Source of the DNA: Aliiroseovarius sp. Z3
GTDB taxonomy: Bacteria; Pseudomonadota; Alphaproteobacteria; Rhodobacterales; Rhodobacteraceae
Assembly (NCBI RefSeq): GCF_029105185.1
Contig: NZ_JAFMZK010000004.1
Coordinates: forward strand, 248,001-312,000
Length of the DNA: 64,000 nt
Direction of reading: 5' to 3'
Shown: one piece after another, positions 10,531 through 20,048 of the stretch
How the letters are laid out: every line of letters begins with the position of its first letter
Position numbering within the stretch: the first letter of the stretch is position 1
Made by a program: the position numbers and the translations under genes
The notes under the pieces: model-generated
What the model saw: only the letters and a program-made list of their open reading frames with translations
Database searches by the model: none
Told to the model about the DNA's origin: nothing

Positions 10531-12015
10531 TCACTCCGCCGCCTTCAACTCGAACCCTTTTTCAATCTGATCGGCTGGCGTTACGGGATATTCTCCCGAG
10601 AAGCAGGCGTCACAATACTGCGGGCAGTCTTTCTTGCGTCCCGTCGCCTCGCCAACCGCGCGATACAACCCGTCAAGCGAGATGAACTTCAGGCTGTCGA
10701 CTTTCAGATGCTGGCGCATCTCGTCCTCGCTCATCGTGGCGGCGAGCAGTTTTTCCCGCTCAGGCGTATCAACGCCATAGAAGCATGGCCACGCGGTCGG
10801 GGGTGAGGCGATGCGGAAATGCACCTCGGCGGCACCCGCATCAAGAAACATATCCTTGATCTTGCGTGTCGTCGTGCCGCGCACGACGCTATCATCCACC
10901 AGAATGACCCGTTTCCCTTTGATCAGGGCGCGGTTCACGTTCAGTTTCAGGCGCACACCCATATCGCGGATCTGCTCGGTCGGTTCGATGAAAGTCCGGC
11001 CCATATACTGGTTGCGAATGATGCCCATGGCATAAGGAATGCCGCTTTCCTGGCTGTAGCCGATGGCCGCGGGGGTGCCGCTGTCAGGCACCGGGCAGAC
11101 CAAATCGGCGTCCACCGGGTTTTCGCGGGCCAGTTCCACGCCAATTTGACGTCGGGTTTCATAGACCGATTTACCGCCAATGATGCTGTCAGGGCGCGAG
11201 AAATAGACATGTTCAAAGATGCAGAATTTCGACGGCTGCGGACGGAAGGGGAAACTGCTTTCGACCTTGCCATCCGAGATGACGACCATCTCGCCGGGTT
11301 CGATTTCGCGCACCAGTTCGGCGCCGATGATGTCCAGTGCGCAGCTTTCCGAACTCAGCACCCAGCCTTCGCCCAGACGACCCAGCACCAGCGGACGCAC
11401 CCCGTGCGGATCGCGCACACCCATCAGTTTGGTGCGGGTCATCGCGACGACCGAGAACGCACCTTCGACACGGCGCAGCGCGTCTTCCATCCGTTCAGGG
11501 ATGTTGCGTTGAAGCGAGCGTGCCATCAGGTGGATAATGCATTCGCTGTCAGATGAGCTTTGGAAGATCGACCCGCGTTCGATCAGTTCCTTGCGCAGTG
11601 CATTTGCATTGGTGATGTTGCCGTTATGGGCAATCGCCGCACCACCCATTGAAAACTCGCCAAAGAAGGGCTGCACGTCGCGGATCACGGCACCCTTGGA
11701 TCCGGCGGTGGAGTAACGCACATGCCCGATGGCCAAGGGGCCGGGCAGGGTTTCCATCACGCTGGCTTTGGTGAAATTGTCGCGCACATAGCCGAACCGG
11801 CGGGCCGAGTTGAACCCCTGTTCCGGGTCATGGCACACGATGCCGCCGGCTTCCTGCCCACGGTGTTGCAGCGCGTGAAGGCCCAGTGCCACGAAATTCG
11901 CCGCTTCGGCCAGGCCGATAACCCCAAAGACACCACATTCTTCCTTAAGCTTATCGTCATCGAAAGGATGTGCGGGGGGCATGGATTTGTCAGCGGCAGA
12001 CGAGGTGTCGGACAT
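10531..12015 (-). CDS. purF: Amidophosphoribosyltransferase
   Basis: The committed enzyme of purine synthesis, transferring glutamine ammonia to PRPP. The start at 12015 (GGAG upstream) yields a 26-residue propeptide ending before the nucleophile in EECGVFGVIG; a longer in-frame reading to 12288 runs through a terminator and is rejected. The N-terminal half is a class II glutamine amidotransferase (HNGNITNA, HRGQEAGG). The C-terminal phosphoribosyltransferase domain has the PRPP loop VILVDDSVVRGTT. Cysteines in FCIFEHVYF, WPCFYGVD and CPQYCDAC match the four iron-sulfur ligands of the Bacillus-type enzyme, so this is probably the 4Fe-4S form. 494 residues. Confidence 0.96.
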   Translation of the reverse strand: MSDTSSAADKSMPPAHPFDDDKLKEECGVFGVIGLAEAANFVALGLHALQHRGQEAGGIVCHDPEQGFNSARRFGYVRDNFTKASVMETLPGPLAIGHVRYSTAGSKGAVIRDVQPFFGEFSMGGAAIAHNGNITNANALRKELIERGSIFQSSSDSECIIHLMARSLQRNIPERMEDALRRVEGAFSVVAMTRTKLMGVRDPHGVRPLVLGRLGEGWVLSSESCALDIIGAELVREIEPGEMVVISDGKVESSFPFRPQPSKFCIFEHVYFSRPDSIIGGKSVYETRRQIGVELARENPVDADLVCPVPDSGTPAAIGYSQESGIPYAMGIIRNQYMGRTFIEPTEQIRDMGVRLKLNVNRALIKGKRVILVDDSVVRGTTTRKIKDMFLDAGAAEVHFRIASPPTAWPCFYGVDTPEREKLLAATMSEDEMRQHLKVDSLKFISLDGLYRAVGEATGRKKDCPQYCDACFSGEYPVTPADQIEKGFELKAAE

Positions 12016-12049
12016 GGGCAGCGGGCTCCGATTCCGTGGCGTTGGCCCC

Positions 12050-12078
12050 CTCATACTGGACCCGATGGGAGTTGTCAT
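12050..12078 (-). promoter_or_regulatory. purF: Candidate sigma70-type promoter of purF
   Basis: Read on the minus strand, ATGACA (12073-12078) and TATGAG (12050-12055) are separated by 17 bases and lie 35 bases upstream of the purF start. It follows the cvpA terminator, so purF would have its own transcript. Confidence 0.4.
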
Positions 12079-12130
12079 CAAACGATCACAATCAGGGGGC
12101 GGAAATGCGATCACTTTGTAGCCAACGAAA

Positions 12131-12152
12131 AACGCACCCCGAAGGGTGCGTT
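12131..12152 (-). terminator. Intrinsic terminator of cvpA
   Basis: AACGCACCC pairs with GGGTGCGTT around a four-base loop; on the minus strand the loop is UUCG and the stem runs into TTTTTCG. It begins 21 bases past the cvpA stop and separates cvpA from purF. Confidence 0.85.
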
Positions 12153-12172
12153 TGAAGCGGGGCGAAGCCTCG

Positions 12173-12742
12173 TCAGGTATCTGTGCCAGCTTGGGTGCAG
12201 GCGCCCACAAGTTCTTCGTACTTGCCGACAATCCAGCCCGGCGCGTCCTCGGGGATCTGTTCGTTGATCTTGTCCTGGGTGCGGGCAAAAATCTTGGCCG
12301 TGCGGCTGTCGTCGACCATTGCGATCGTGTCTGTGGTCACGATGCGGTCATAGACAACAAGCGCGATGGCAACCAACAGCAGTCCGCGCGCCACACCGAA
12401 GATGAACCCAAGGGCCTGATCCAGACCGCCAAGCGCGGAACGCTGCACAGCAGACGAGAACAGCGGCGTGAAAATCGACACGATCACCAATGCCAGCGCA
12501 AAGACGCCCGCGAAGGCCGCGATCATCGACAATTCGCAACTGTCGGCGATAAAGTCCTTCAGAACCGGGATTTCCTTGACCAGCGGCAGGGCGCGGGGCG
12601 CAAAGATATAGGCCAGAATGGCTGCCGCGATCCACCCGAGGATGGACATGCCTTCGCGCACGAACCCGCGCGAATAGGCCAGAATGGCCGAAATCAGGAT
12701 GACCGCCGCAACGATCCCGTCAATCAAGGTAAAGCCTTCCAT
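12173..12742 (-). CDS. cvpA: CvpA family membrane protein
   Basis: A 189-residue protein with about four membrane segments: IDGIVAAVILISAILAYSRG, the following ILGWIAAAILAYIFAP, IAAFAGVFALALVIVSIF and a fourth around FGVARGLLLVAIALVVY. The charged C-terminal tail is soluble. CvpA was defined by colicin V production and often precedes purF, as here, although a terminator lies between the two genes. Its molecular role is still unclear. It follows radA by 51 bases on the same strand. Confidence 0.9.
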   Translation of the reverse strand: MEGFTLIDGIVAAVILISAILAYSRGFVREGMSILGWIAAAILAYIFAPRALPLVKEIPVLKDFIADSCELSMIAAFAGVFALALVIVSIFTPLFSSAVQRSALGGLDQALGFIFGVARGLLLVAIALVVYDRIVTTDTIAMVDDSRTAKIFARTQDKINEQIPEDAPGWIVGKYEELVGACTQAGTDT

Positions 12743-12793
12743 GTCGTCTCACTTCGGTCCGGAAAGTGCCCGTGACCGCCCTTGTTCATGGGG

Positions 12794-14161
12794 CTAACCG
12801 GCCCCGAAAATCTCACCAACGAACCCGGTCAGGTCCGCCATTTTCTGTATCTTCAACCCGGATCCCGAGCCTGTTTTGCTGCGCGCGGGCGCAATTGCGG
12901 CTGTGAAACCAAGTTTTTGCGCTTCTTTCAACCGGTTTTCGGTCTGGCCCACAGGGCGCAAAGCCCCTGATAGACTGATTTCGCCAAAAACCACAGTCTC
13001 TTTCGGGATCGCGGCGTCCTCGCGCGCGGAAAGTAGCGCCGCCGCCACAGCCAGATCGGCGGCGGGTTCCGAGATTTTCATGCCGCCAGCGACGTTCAGA
13101 TAGACATCCAGCCCCGCAAACGGGATGCCACAACGTGCTTCCAGAACCGCCAGAATCATCGCCAAACGTCCACTGTCCCAGCCCAGAACCGACCGGCGTG
13201 GCTGGCTGAGAGAGGAGGGCGCGACAAGGGCCTGAAATTCAACCAGCACGGGTCGCGTGCCTTCGATCCCGGCGAAAACCACGGATCCGGGGGCCGGATC
13301 CTCGCGGTCGGATAAAAACAGGGCCGAGGGGTTCAGAACCTCGGCCAGCCCCTTGCCAGTCATCTCGAACACGCCAATTTCATCCGCGGGGCCGAAACGG
13401 TTCTTCACCGCGCGCAGAATACGGAACTGGTGGCCGCGCTCGCCTTCGAAATAAAGCACCGTGTCGACCATGTGCTCGACCACGCGGGGGCCGGCGATCT
13501 GGCCGTCCTTGGTAACGTGCCCCACAAGAATGACTGAAATCCCGCGCTTCTTGGCGAAGGTTGTCAATTCGTGTGCGGCGGTGCGGACCTGGCTGACCGA
13601 TCCCGGCGCGCTGTCCACATGGTCGGCCCACATGGTTTGGATGGAATCGATGATCGCAAGCGCCGGTCGTTCCGCGTCGAGCGTCGTCATGATGTCACGC
13701 AGATTGGTTTCGGCAGCCAGCCGGACGGGCGCATCTTTCAGCCCCAGCCGTTGGGCGCGCATGCGCACTTGGGCCGAGGCTTCTTCGCCCGAGACATAGA
13801 TCGTTGGCAGGCCAGATTGGGCAAAACGCGCGGCGGCTTGCAGAAGCAGGGTGGATTTCCCGATGCCCGGATCGCCCCCCACAAGAATGGCCGATCCGGG
13901 GACAAGCCCACCACCCAGCACGCGGTCCAGCTCGCCCATCCCGCATTCGGTTCGGGGCGGCGGCGCTTCCTCCGTGGACAGGTCGGTCAGCGCGATTGCC
14001 GTACCGCGTTTGCCGCCCAGCGATTTCGACGCTGGCCCCGCGCTGAGCGGTGCATCCTCAACAATCGTGTTCCACGCGCCGCATCCTTCGCACCGCCCCG
14101 ACCATTTGGACGAGGATGCACCACAGGCGTTGCAGGTGAAGGTTTTCTGAGCTTTTGCCAT
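12794..14161 (-). CDS. radA: DNA repair protein RadA (Sms)
   Basis: A 455-residue protein with the full RadA order: an N-terminal zinc ribbon (CNACGASSSKWSGRCEGCG, residues about 10-28), a RecA-like ATPase with Walker A GGDPGIGKST at about 94-103, the RadA-specific KNRFGP motif (AVKNRFGPADEIG), and a C-terminal Lon-protease-like domain (LDVYLNVAGGMKISEPAADL). RadA promotes branch migration in recombinational repair. It opens the radA-cvpA run on the minus strand. No strong ribosome-binding site is visible. Confidence 0.97.
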   Translation of the reverse strand: MAKAQKTFTCNACGASSSKWSGRCEGCGAWNTIVEDAPLSAGPASKSLGGKRGTAIALTDLSTEEAPPPRTECGMGELDRVLGGGLVPGSAILVGGDPGIGKSTLLLQAAARFAQSGLPTIYVSGEEASAQVRMRAQRLGLKDAPVRLAAETNLRDIMTTLDAERPALAIIDSIQTMWADHVDSAPGSVSQVRTAAHELTTFAKKRGISVILVGHVTKDGQIAGPRVVEHMVDTVLYFEGERGHQFRILRAVKNRFGPADEIGVFEMTGKGLAEVLNPSALFLSDREDPAPGSVVFAGIEGTRPVLVEFQALVAPSSLSQPRRSVLGWDSGRLAMILAVLEARCGIPFAGLDVYLNVAGGMKISEPAADLAVAAALLSAREDAAIPKETVVFGEISLSGALRPVGQTENRLKEAQKLGFTAAIAPARSKTGSGSGLKIQKMADLTGFVGEIFGAG

Positions 14162-14215
14162 GCGGCGTTTTTGCCCGAGCCTGCAAGGGCTTGCAAGGCC
14201 CGATGGTGACAGGTG

Positions 14216-14653
14216 TCAAGCGCGCTGGCGCTTGGCGGTGGCAAAGCTGAGCGCGATGGAGGTCAGCACACAGGCGGTGAACAGGTAAAGGCCCCAGCCG
14301 GTTTCGATCTTTGCCATCCCAACGCCCTTCACGATCACGATATAAAGCGCGATCAGGAAGATGTCAGCCATGGCGAGCTTGCCGAGGATGTTGAACACGG
14401 GCAGCATCTTGCGGCGCATCATGCCGAACTGGATCAGCGCCAGACCCAGCACCTTCATGATCGGCGCGAAGATGGCGAAGAAGGTGACCAGCAGGGCAAG
14501 GATCACATCCGTGTCCCACAGGGCTTGTAATCCCGAGACCACGCTGACCTCTTTCAAACCAAAAAGCGGCAGGTTCAGCCCCGCGCGCATGAGGGGAGCG
14601 AACCATGCAATGGGGAAGGCGATCAGGAGGGCGAGGTTGAGGTATTTGAGCAT
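14216..14653 (-). CDS. Single-domain PqiA-like (paraquat-inducible protein A) membrane protein
   Basis: A 145-residue membrane protein with four predicted helices, starting MLKYLNLALLIAFPIAWFAP and including FFAIFAPIMKVLGLALIQF and ALYIVIVKGVGM. This matches one half of PqiA, which in enterobacteria is duplicated and works with MCE proteins in lipid traffic between membranes. Its position downstream of mlaE-mlaF supports a link to the same envelope lipid pathway, though a small unrelated ORF separates them. It lacks the cytoplasmic zinc-ribbon of full PqiA. Confidence 0.8.
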   Translation of the reverse strand: MLKYLNLALLIAFPIAWFAPLMRAGLNLPLFGLKEVSVVSGLQALWDTDVILALLVTFFAIFAPIMKVLGLALIQFGMMRRKMLPVFNILGKLAMADIFLIALYIVIVKGVGMAKIETGWGLYLFTACVLTSIALSFATAKRQRA

Positions 14654-14676
14654 GGATTTACTTCACCGATCTGTGC

Positions 14677-15015
14677 CTATCTTGCGAAATTCAGATAAAG
14701 GAACAACACGACGACGAGCGCATCCAATACCATGGCTAAGAAACACAGGTATTTCAGATTGGTGTTCAACAATATCTTGAACAAACTGAATGTAGTCAGA
14801 GCGAACGTGGCTAAAACCGCAAAAACAAAGAAAGGTAGTCCAATTTGGGCGGGGACTGCTACTGCAGTTATCAGTGGTATTCGGCGCGCCAGATAGGGCA
14901 GAAACACCGCGATATAGGAGTAACGGGAATTGTATCCGTAGGAAATTGCAAGGACGCCACAGAGCGCCGTCAGAATTGCAATTAAGTCGAATGTAAAAAG
15001 CGTGAATAGGTGCAT
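14677..15015 (-). CDS. Hypothetical small membrane protein, AT-rich
   Basis: A 112-residue ORF with about four hydrophobic segments: MHLFTLFTFDLIAILTALCG, an ITAVAVPAQIGLPFFVFAVL stretch, LATFALTTFSLFKIL, and YLCFLAMVLDALVVVLFLYL at the C-terminus. I do not recognise a family. Its base composition is visibly lower in GC than both neighbours, and it sits between mlaF and the pqiA-like gene, which would otherwise be adjacent. This suggests later acquisition. The ORF is uninterrupted and starts 30 bases past the mlaF stop, so it could be cotranscribed. It is probably a real gene, function unknown. Confidence 0.55.
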   Translation of the reverse strand: MHLFTLFTFDLIAILTALCGVLAISYGYNSRYSYIAVFLPYLARRIPLITAVAVPAQIGLPFFVFAVLATFALTTFSLFKILLNTNLKYLCFLAMVLDALVVVLFLYLNFAR

Positions 15016-15044
15016 CTAAATTCCTGAAAAACGTGTTTCAATCT

Positions 15045-15791
15045 CTACCGAACCGCCTCAATCGGCCCCTCAGCACTGCCTGAAATAAACTGCGTCACGT
15101 AAGGGTCGCCAGAGTTGTCCATGTCACCGACCGCTCCGGTCCATTGCACCTTGCCCGCGTGCAGCATGGCCACCTTGTCGGCGATCACGCGGACGGATGA
15201 CATGTCGTGGGTGATGGTCATGGCGGTGGCGCCCATTTCGACGACGATCTCGCGGATCAGGTCGTTGATGACGCCGGACATGATCGGGTCAAGGCCGGTG
15301 GTCGGCTCGTCGAAGAAGATGATTTCGGGCTCGGCGGCGATGGCGCGGGCAAGACCGACGCGTTTCTGCATGCCACCGGACAGTTCGGCGGGATAAAGAT
15401 CCGCCACATCCGGGGTCAGGCCGACCCGGCGCAGTTTCTCGATGGCGATCTCGCGCGCCTCGGTCTTGGGGCGGGCCAGTGATCCGCGCAGCAGGCGAAA
15501 CGCCACATTTTGCCAGACCGACAGGCTGTCAAACAGCGCGCCGCCCTGAAACAGCATCCCGAAACGGGCAAGGAAGGCGTCGCGTTCGACTTGCGACGTA
15601 TCCTCGCCATCCAGTGTGATCGTGCCGCTGTCCTGCATCATCAGGCCAAGGATGCATTTCAGAAGCACGGATTTCCCGGTGCCGGAGCCACCGATCACCA
15701 CCATGCTTTCGCCGCGCGGGATGGTCAGGTTTACACCTGCCAGCACCTGCTTGGGGCCAAACCCCTTATGGACATTCGTAAGTTCAATCAT
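15045..15791 (-). CDS. mlaF: MlaF-type ABC transporter ATP-binding protein
   Basis: A 248-residue ABC ATPase. Walker A is GGSGTGKSVLLKC, the signature is LSGGMQKRVGLARA and Walker B is IIFFDEPTTGLDP. The start at 15791 ([12 protein letters not shown]) overlaps the end of mlaE by four bases. The combination of this ATPase with an MlaE permease identifies the phospholipid-trafficking Mla/Tgt2-type importer of Gram-negative bacteria, which keeps the outer membrane asymmetric. The MCE-domain partner (MlaD) is not in this window immediately downstream. Confidence 0.93.
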   Translation of the reverse strand: MIELTNVHKGFGPKQVLAGVNLTIPRGESMVVIGGSGTGKSVLLKCILGLMMQDSGTITLDGEDTSQVERDAFLARFGMLFQGGALFDSLSVWQNVAFRLLRGSLARPKTEAREIAIEKLRRVGLTPDVADLYPAELSGGMQKRVGLARAIAAEPEIIFFDEPTTGLDPIMSGVINDLIREIVVEMGATAMTITHDMSSVRVIADKVAMLHAGKVQWTGAVGDMDNSGDPYVTQFISGSAEGPIEAVR

Positions 15792-16573
15792 GTGGCAAAG
15801 AAGAAGCTGGTGAGAAGGAAGTTGGCGGCAAGGATCAGGACGGCGGCGGCCTCGACCGAGGTTTTGGTGGCGCGGCCCACGCCCTGCGCACCGCGGCCCG
15901 AATTCATCCCGTGATAGCATCCCATCACGGCGGCGATGAAGCCGAAAACGGCCCCTTTGACCAGCGAGGATACGATGTCGGCGGTTTCAAGGAAATTCCA
16001 CGTATTGGTCAGATAAGCCCCGGGCGCAAAGCCCAGTTGCTTGGTGCCGACGATATAGCCACCCATGATGCCGATGATGTCGCCGATGCCGACCAGTGCG
16101 GGCACGACAAGGATCGCGGCCAGAACGCGCGGGGCGGTCAGGTATTTCATCGGGTGGGTGGACAGGGTGACAAGGGCGTCGATCTGCTCGGTCACTTTCA
16201 TGGTCGCGACCTCGGCGGCGATGGACGAGGTGACGCGGGCGGCAATCATCAGGCCCACCAGAACCGGTCCAAGCTCGCGCACCATACCGATGGCGACGAT
16301 TTGCGGCACCACGGCCTCGGCCGAGAAACGTTGCCCGCCGGAATAGATTTGCAGGGCCAGCGCGGCGCCGGTGAAGAAGGCGGTCAGGCCGACGACCGGC
16401 AGGCTGAAATAGCCGATATGCAGAAGTGCGTTCAGAAACTCGCGCGGGTAAAAGGGCGGGCGGATGATGTGGCTCAGCGACTGCCCGGCGAAGATGGACA
16501 CACGCCCCACCATGGCCAGAAAGCCCAGCGTGGCACGGCCAAGCGCCGCCAGTGGGTAGGTAATCGGCTTCAT
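15788..16573 (-). CDS. mlaE: MlaE-family ABC transporter permease
   Basis: A 261-residue permease with about five membrane helices and the conserved MlaE core: [35 protein letters not shown] and [16 protein letters not shown]. It overlaps mlaF at its 3' end and alr at its 5' end, four bases in each case, so alr-mlaE-mlaF form a tightly coupled run. Together with MlaF it would form the inner-membrane core of the phospholipid transporter. Confidence 0.94.
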   Translation of the reverse strand: MKPITYPLAALGRATLGFLAMVGRVSIFAGQSLSHIIRPPFYPREFLNALLHIGYFSLPVVGLTAFFTGAALALQIYSGGQRFSAEAVVPQIVAIGMVRELGPVLVGLMIAARVTSSIAAEVATMKVTEQIDALVTLSTHPMKYLTAPRVLAAILVVPALVGIGDIIGIMGGYIVGTKQLGFAPGAYLTNTWNFLETADIVSSLVKGAVFGFIAAVMGCYHGMNSGRGAQGVGRATKTSVEAAAVLILAANFLLTSFFFAT

Positions 16574-17619
16574 CCGCGACCTCGTGCATAGTATCGCTCA
16601 TAACGCGCGCCAAGCTGTGTCAGCACTTCATAGCCGATCGTTCCACCGACGTCAGCCAAATCATCCGGGGTTTGGTGCGCGCCCAGAAGGGTCAGGGCCT
16701 TGGGCTCTTCTTTCAGGTGGCCGACATCCACAGTGATCAGGTCCATCGATACGCGGCCCAGGATCGGGCAGGGCGTGTCCTGATGAAACAGCACCGCCTT
16801 GTTCGAGATATGGCGCGTGATCCCATCGGCATAGCCACCGCTGACCGTGGCCACGCGGGTCGGGTGTTCGGCAACCCAAGTGTTGGAATAGCCGACGCTT
16901 TCGCCTGCTGCCAGATCGCGGATCTGTATGACGGGCAGGTCCAGCGTCACAACCGGCTCCGCATTGTCAAAAGGCAGACCGCCATAGAGACCAATGCCGG
17001 GCCGGGTTAGGTCGAAGTGATAGTCCGGACCCATCAGGATACCGCCAGTTGCGGACAGGCTGCGCGGCACATCCACGCCCTCGGTCATTTCGTGGAACGT
17101 GTCGAGCTGTTGGCGGTTCATCAGGTGGGTGGGTTCGTCTGCGCAGGCCAGATGGCTCATGATCAGGCGCGGGTTCTGAGACAGCACAAGATCGCGCAGG
17201 GCGGTCCATTCCGTCGGCTCCATCCCCAGACGGTTCATGCCTGTGTCAAGCTGGATGCCGAAAGGGTGGCCGGGCAGGGCCTCGAAATGCCGGGTCAGTT
17301 GTTCGACCGAGTTCAGCATGGGCACGAGGCCAAGATCATGGATCATGTCGGTGTCACCGGCCATATGTCCGGCGAAGACGCTGATTTCCGGCCCCGGGCC
17401 AAGGGCTTCGCGCAGGGCGGCGCCTTCTTCGGCCACGGCAACAAAGAACCGTCGTGCCCCGGCGGCGGCCAGCGCGCGGGCCACTTTTCCCACGCCAAGC
17501 CCATAGGCGTCTGCCTTGACCACGGCGGCGGTTTGCACCTCGGGGTCGGATTTCGCGTCCAGCGCCCGCCAGTTGGCGGCCACGGCGTCCAGATCAATGG
17601 TAAGTCTGCCTGTGCTCAT
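16570..17619 (-). CDS. alr: Alanine racemase
   Basis: A 349-residue PLP enzyme of fold type III. The PLP-lysine motif [11 protein letters not shown] is at about residues 32-42 and the catalytic-tyrosine region [10 protein letters not shown] is near 240-249. The second motif [10 protein letters not shown] is also present. Start chosen at 17619 ([17 protein letters not shown]); the frame upstream to 17736 lacks homology. The enzyme makes D-alanine for peptidoglycan. It overlaps mlaE by four bases, so wall precursor and envelope lipid genes share a transcript. Confidence 0.95.
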   Translation of the reverse strand: MSTGRLTIDLDAVAANWRALDAKSDPEVQTAAVVKADAYGLGVGKVARALAAAGARRFFVAVAEEGAALREALGPGPEISVFAGHMAGDTDMIHDLGLVPMLNSVEQLTRHFEALPGHPFGIQLDTGMNRLGMEPTEWTALRDLVLSQNPRLIMSHLACADEPTHLMNRQQLDTFHEMTEGVDVPRSLSATGGILMGPDYHFDLTRPGIGLYGGLPFDNAEPVVTLDLPVIQIRDLAAGESVGYSNTWVAEHPTRVATVSGGYADGITRHISNKAVLFHQDTPCPILGRVSMDLITVDVGHLKEEPKALTLLGAHQTPDDLADVGGTIGYEVLTQLGARYERYYARGRG

Positions 17620-17728
17620 GTGGGGGTTTTTGACGTGTGCGTGCCGCAGGTCAAGACCAAAAGCCGATCCGGTCGGGTTGCGTGCATCTTTCCCTGGCAA
17701 GTGTTGTGAGGAGCCGTCCTCTGGCCGG

Positions 17729-18943
17729 CTAGTCAACCAGTTTGGTCAGCACCTTGCTGGAGCCTTCCAACGTGCGATGCACCGGACAGCGGTCGGCGAT
17801 TTCCAGCAAGCGGGCGCGTTGGTCATGGTCAAGCGCGCCGTCAAGACTGATTTCGCGTTGAAACTGGTCGACCCGGTCACGGGTGCCGGTCTCGGCGTCC
17901 TGAGCATGCACCTTGTCGTGGCTAACATCCACGCGGACATGGTCCAGCGGCCAGCCCTTGCGTCTGGCATACATACGGATGGTCATCGAAGTGCAGGCTG
18001 CAAGACCCGTCGACAGAAATCCGTAAGGAGACATGCCCTTGTTGGTGCCGCCATAAGCCAGTGGCTCATCGGCATAGGTGTGGTGGTTTGGCCCGGACTG
18101 GATATCCTGAAGAAACCCACGCGGGTCGGCTTCGCTGGCGCGTACGATCCCTTCGGGGGCACCCGGCGGCGGCGCGGGTGGGGTAAGTTCAACATATTTT
18201 GAGACCCAGGCCGTGATGACCTGTGCCACGTATTCGGCGTCGTCGGGGCGGGTGATCAGGTGATCGGCGTCGTCAAGCGTCACAAAGCTTTTCGGGTGTT
18301 TGGCCGCCATGAAGATGCGCGCTGCGTTGTCGATTGAAACCAACTCGTCCCGCGGGGCGTGCAGCACCAGAAGCGCGGGTTTCAGCTTGCCCAAAATCGC
18401 TTCCAGGTCGCTGGCGTTGACGTCTTCGACAAAGTCTTTGCTGACGCGGAAGGGGCGGCCACCCAAATAGACCTCGGCACTGCCTTCGGCACGGATACGG
18501 GGCAGCGCATCGCGAAAGTTCTCGACCACATGGGCAGGATCGGCGGGGGCACCTATGGTCACGACCGCCTTGGTGTCCGGCAGAAGGCTGGCGGCTTTGA
18601 TGATCGCCGCACCACCCAGCGAGTGTCCGATCAGCAGCGTAGGCGTCATATCGCGATCGGACAGGGCCTTCGCAGCCTGTACAATATCTTCGACATTGGA
18701 CGAGAAATGCGTGTTCTCGAACTCACCTTCCGAATGGCCCAACCCGGTGAAATCGAACCGCAGCACGGCGATACCAAGCCCCGCCAATCGAGCCGCAATA
18801 CGACGGGCGGCGGCGATGTCTTTGCTGCATGTGAAGCAATGGGCAAACAGCGCCGTTGCCAAATGCGGCCCGTCGGGCATATCAAGCCGCGCGGCCAAAG
18901 CGTGGCCCGCGTGGCCGGTGAAGGTGATTTTCCCGGATGGCAT
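17729..18943 (-). CDS. Fused alpha/beta-hydrolase and OsmC-like protein
   Basis: A 404-residue two-domain protein. The N-terminal 250 residues form an alpha/beta-hydrolase with nucleophile elbow [15 protein letters not shown] upstream and a DDADHLI catalytic-His region. The C-terminal 140 residues are OsmC/Ohr-like, with the redox cysteines in [12 protein letters not shown] and [12 protein letters not shown]. OsmC proteins reduce organic hydroperoxides with thiols. The start at 18943 has GGGGAG upstream; ATGs further up to 19054 are less likely. This fusion recurs in alphaproteobacteria, where its substrate is not well defined. Confidence 0.88.
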   Translation of the reverse strand: MPSGKITFTGHAGHALAARLDMPDGPHLATALFAHCFTCSKDIAAARRIAARLAGLGIAVLRFDFTGLGHSEGEFENTHFSSNVEDIVQAAKALSDRDMTPTLLIGHSLGGAAIIKAASLLPDTKAVVTIGAPADPAHVVENFRDALPRIRAEGSAEVYLGGRPFRVSKDFVEDVNASDLEAILGKLKPALLVLHAPRDELVSIDNAARIFMAAKHPKSFVTLDDADHLITRPDDAEYVAQVITAWVSKYVELTPPAPPPGAPEGIVRASEADPRGFLQDIQSGPNHHTYADEPLAYGGTNKGMSPYGFLSTGLAACTSMTIRMYARRKGWPLDHVRVDVSHDKVHAQDAETGTRDRVDQFQREISLDGALDHDQRARLLEIADRCPVHRTLEGSSKVLTKLVD

Positions 18944-19071
18944 TCGTGACTCCCCTTGATGTGTGCTTGCAGATTGGGCATCCAACGCGTAGCTCACAAG
19001 CTCGGCGGAGCGTTGCTCACGCAGTGGTGATTGAATGTTCCTTTCGACAAACATCCGGGTAACAAGAAAGC

Positions 19072-19980
19072 ATGTTTAAGCGCGGTTTGAGAAACCTTTT
19101 ATTGCTGGCACTTGTCGTGCTGGGGGCCGGTTATCTTGGGCGTTATCATCCGGCCGGGGACAGCCTTGCCGTGTTTCGCCCGCAAATCGCGTTGGTTGTC
19201 TTGGTGCTGGCGCTTCTTCTGTGGATCGCACGGGCGCGAAAATGGGCTTTGTTGGGAATTGCCGCGGTGGGCGTTGCCGTCGGCCCGATTTTCTGGATGA
19301 GCGGCGCGCTGAGCGCGTCGGGCGGAAGCGGGTTGAGCCTGTATCAAAAGAACATGCGATTCCTGGTTGATGATCCGGGATTGCTGTCTGCGGATATTCT
19401 GGCGCGTCGCCCCGATTTCGTGACTCTGCAAGAGGTGAGCGGCGCGAATATGGCGGTGTTTGAACCGCTGGACGCGACCTATCAGGCGCGTCAGTTCTGC
19501 CCGTTCGCAACCGTCGGCGGCGTTGCCGTCGCGTCGCGGTGGCCGATGGTGCCCGGAACAGGGTTTTGTGCCGAGGCCGATGGGCTGGCGGCAATGCAGG
19601 TGACGACCCCCAAAGGCGCGGTCTGGGTCGTGTCTATCCACCTGCACTGGCCCTGGCCGAAAAGCCAACCGGCCCATATCGCGCGGTTGTCCCCGATCTT
19701 GGAGAAGCTCGCGGGCAACGAAACCGGTGCCCCCTTGGTGATCGGTGGCGATTTCAACATGGTGCCGTGGAGCCATGCCATGACCCGGCTGACCGGGGTG
19801 AGCAACACGGAACGGATCGGGCCGCCGCATGTGACCCTGACCAAGATGCAAGGCTGGATGCGGGTGCCGATTGATCATGTTCTGGTCAGCGGTGGGGATG
19901 GCAGCGTGCAGCGGATCGAAAGGCTGGGCTCGGATCATTTTGGCTTGTTTGCCCGCTTCGCTTTGCCATTCGGTCGGTAG
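19072..19980 (+). CDS. Membrane-anchored endonuclease/exonuclease/phosphatase family protein
   Basis: A 302-residue protein with an N-terminal run of about three hydrophobic segments (LLLLALVVLGAGYLG, IALVVLVLALLLWIA, LLGIAAVGVAVGPIFW) and a C-terminal EEP-fold catalytic domain. Metal and catalytic motifs are visible: LQEVSG, SIHLHWP, GGDFNM, IDHVL and GSDHFG. The domain probably faces the periplasm. EEP members hydrolyse phosphodiesters in DNA, lipids or other molecules, so the substrate cannot be told. It is divergent from the hydrolase-OsmC gene. Confidence 0.85.
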   Translation: MFKRGLRNLLLLALVVLGAGYLGRYHPAGDSLAVFRPQIALVVLVLALLLWIARARKWALLGIAAVGVAVGPIFWMSGALSASGGSGLSLYQKNMRFLVDDPGLLSADILARRPDFVTLQEVSGANMAVFEPLDATYQARQFCPFATVGGVAVASRWPMVPGTGFCAEADGLAAMQVTTPKGAVWVVSIHLHWPWPKSQPAHIARLSPILEKLAGNETGAPLVIGGDFNMVPWSHAMTRLTGVSNTERIGPPHVTLTKMQGWMRVPIDHVLVSGGDGSVQRIERLGSDHFGLFARFALPFGR

Positions 19981-20048
19981 CGCCGCCCGGTCTTGTCATT
20001 TTTGGATTGTCGGCAGAGAGTTGGCCCCGCCGCCAGAGGGAGCATTCG

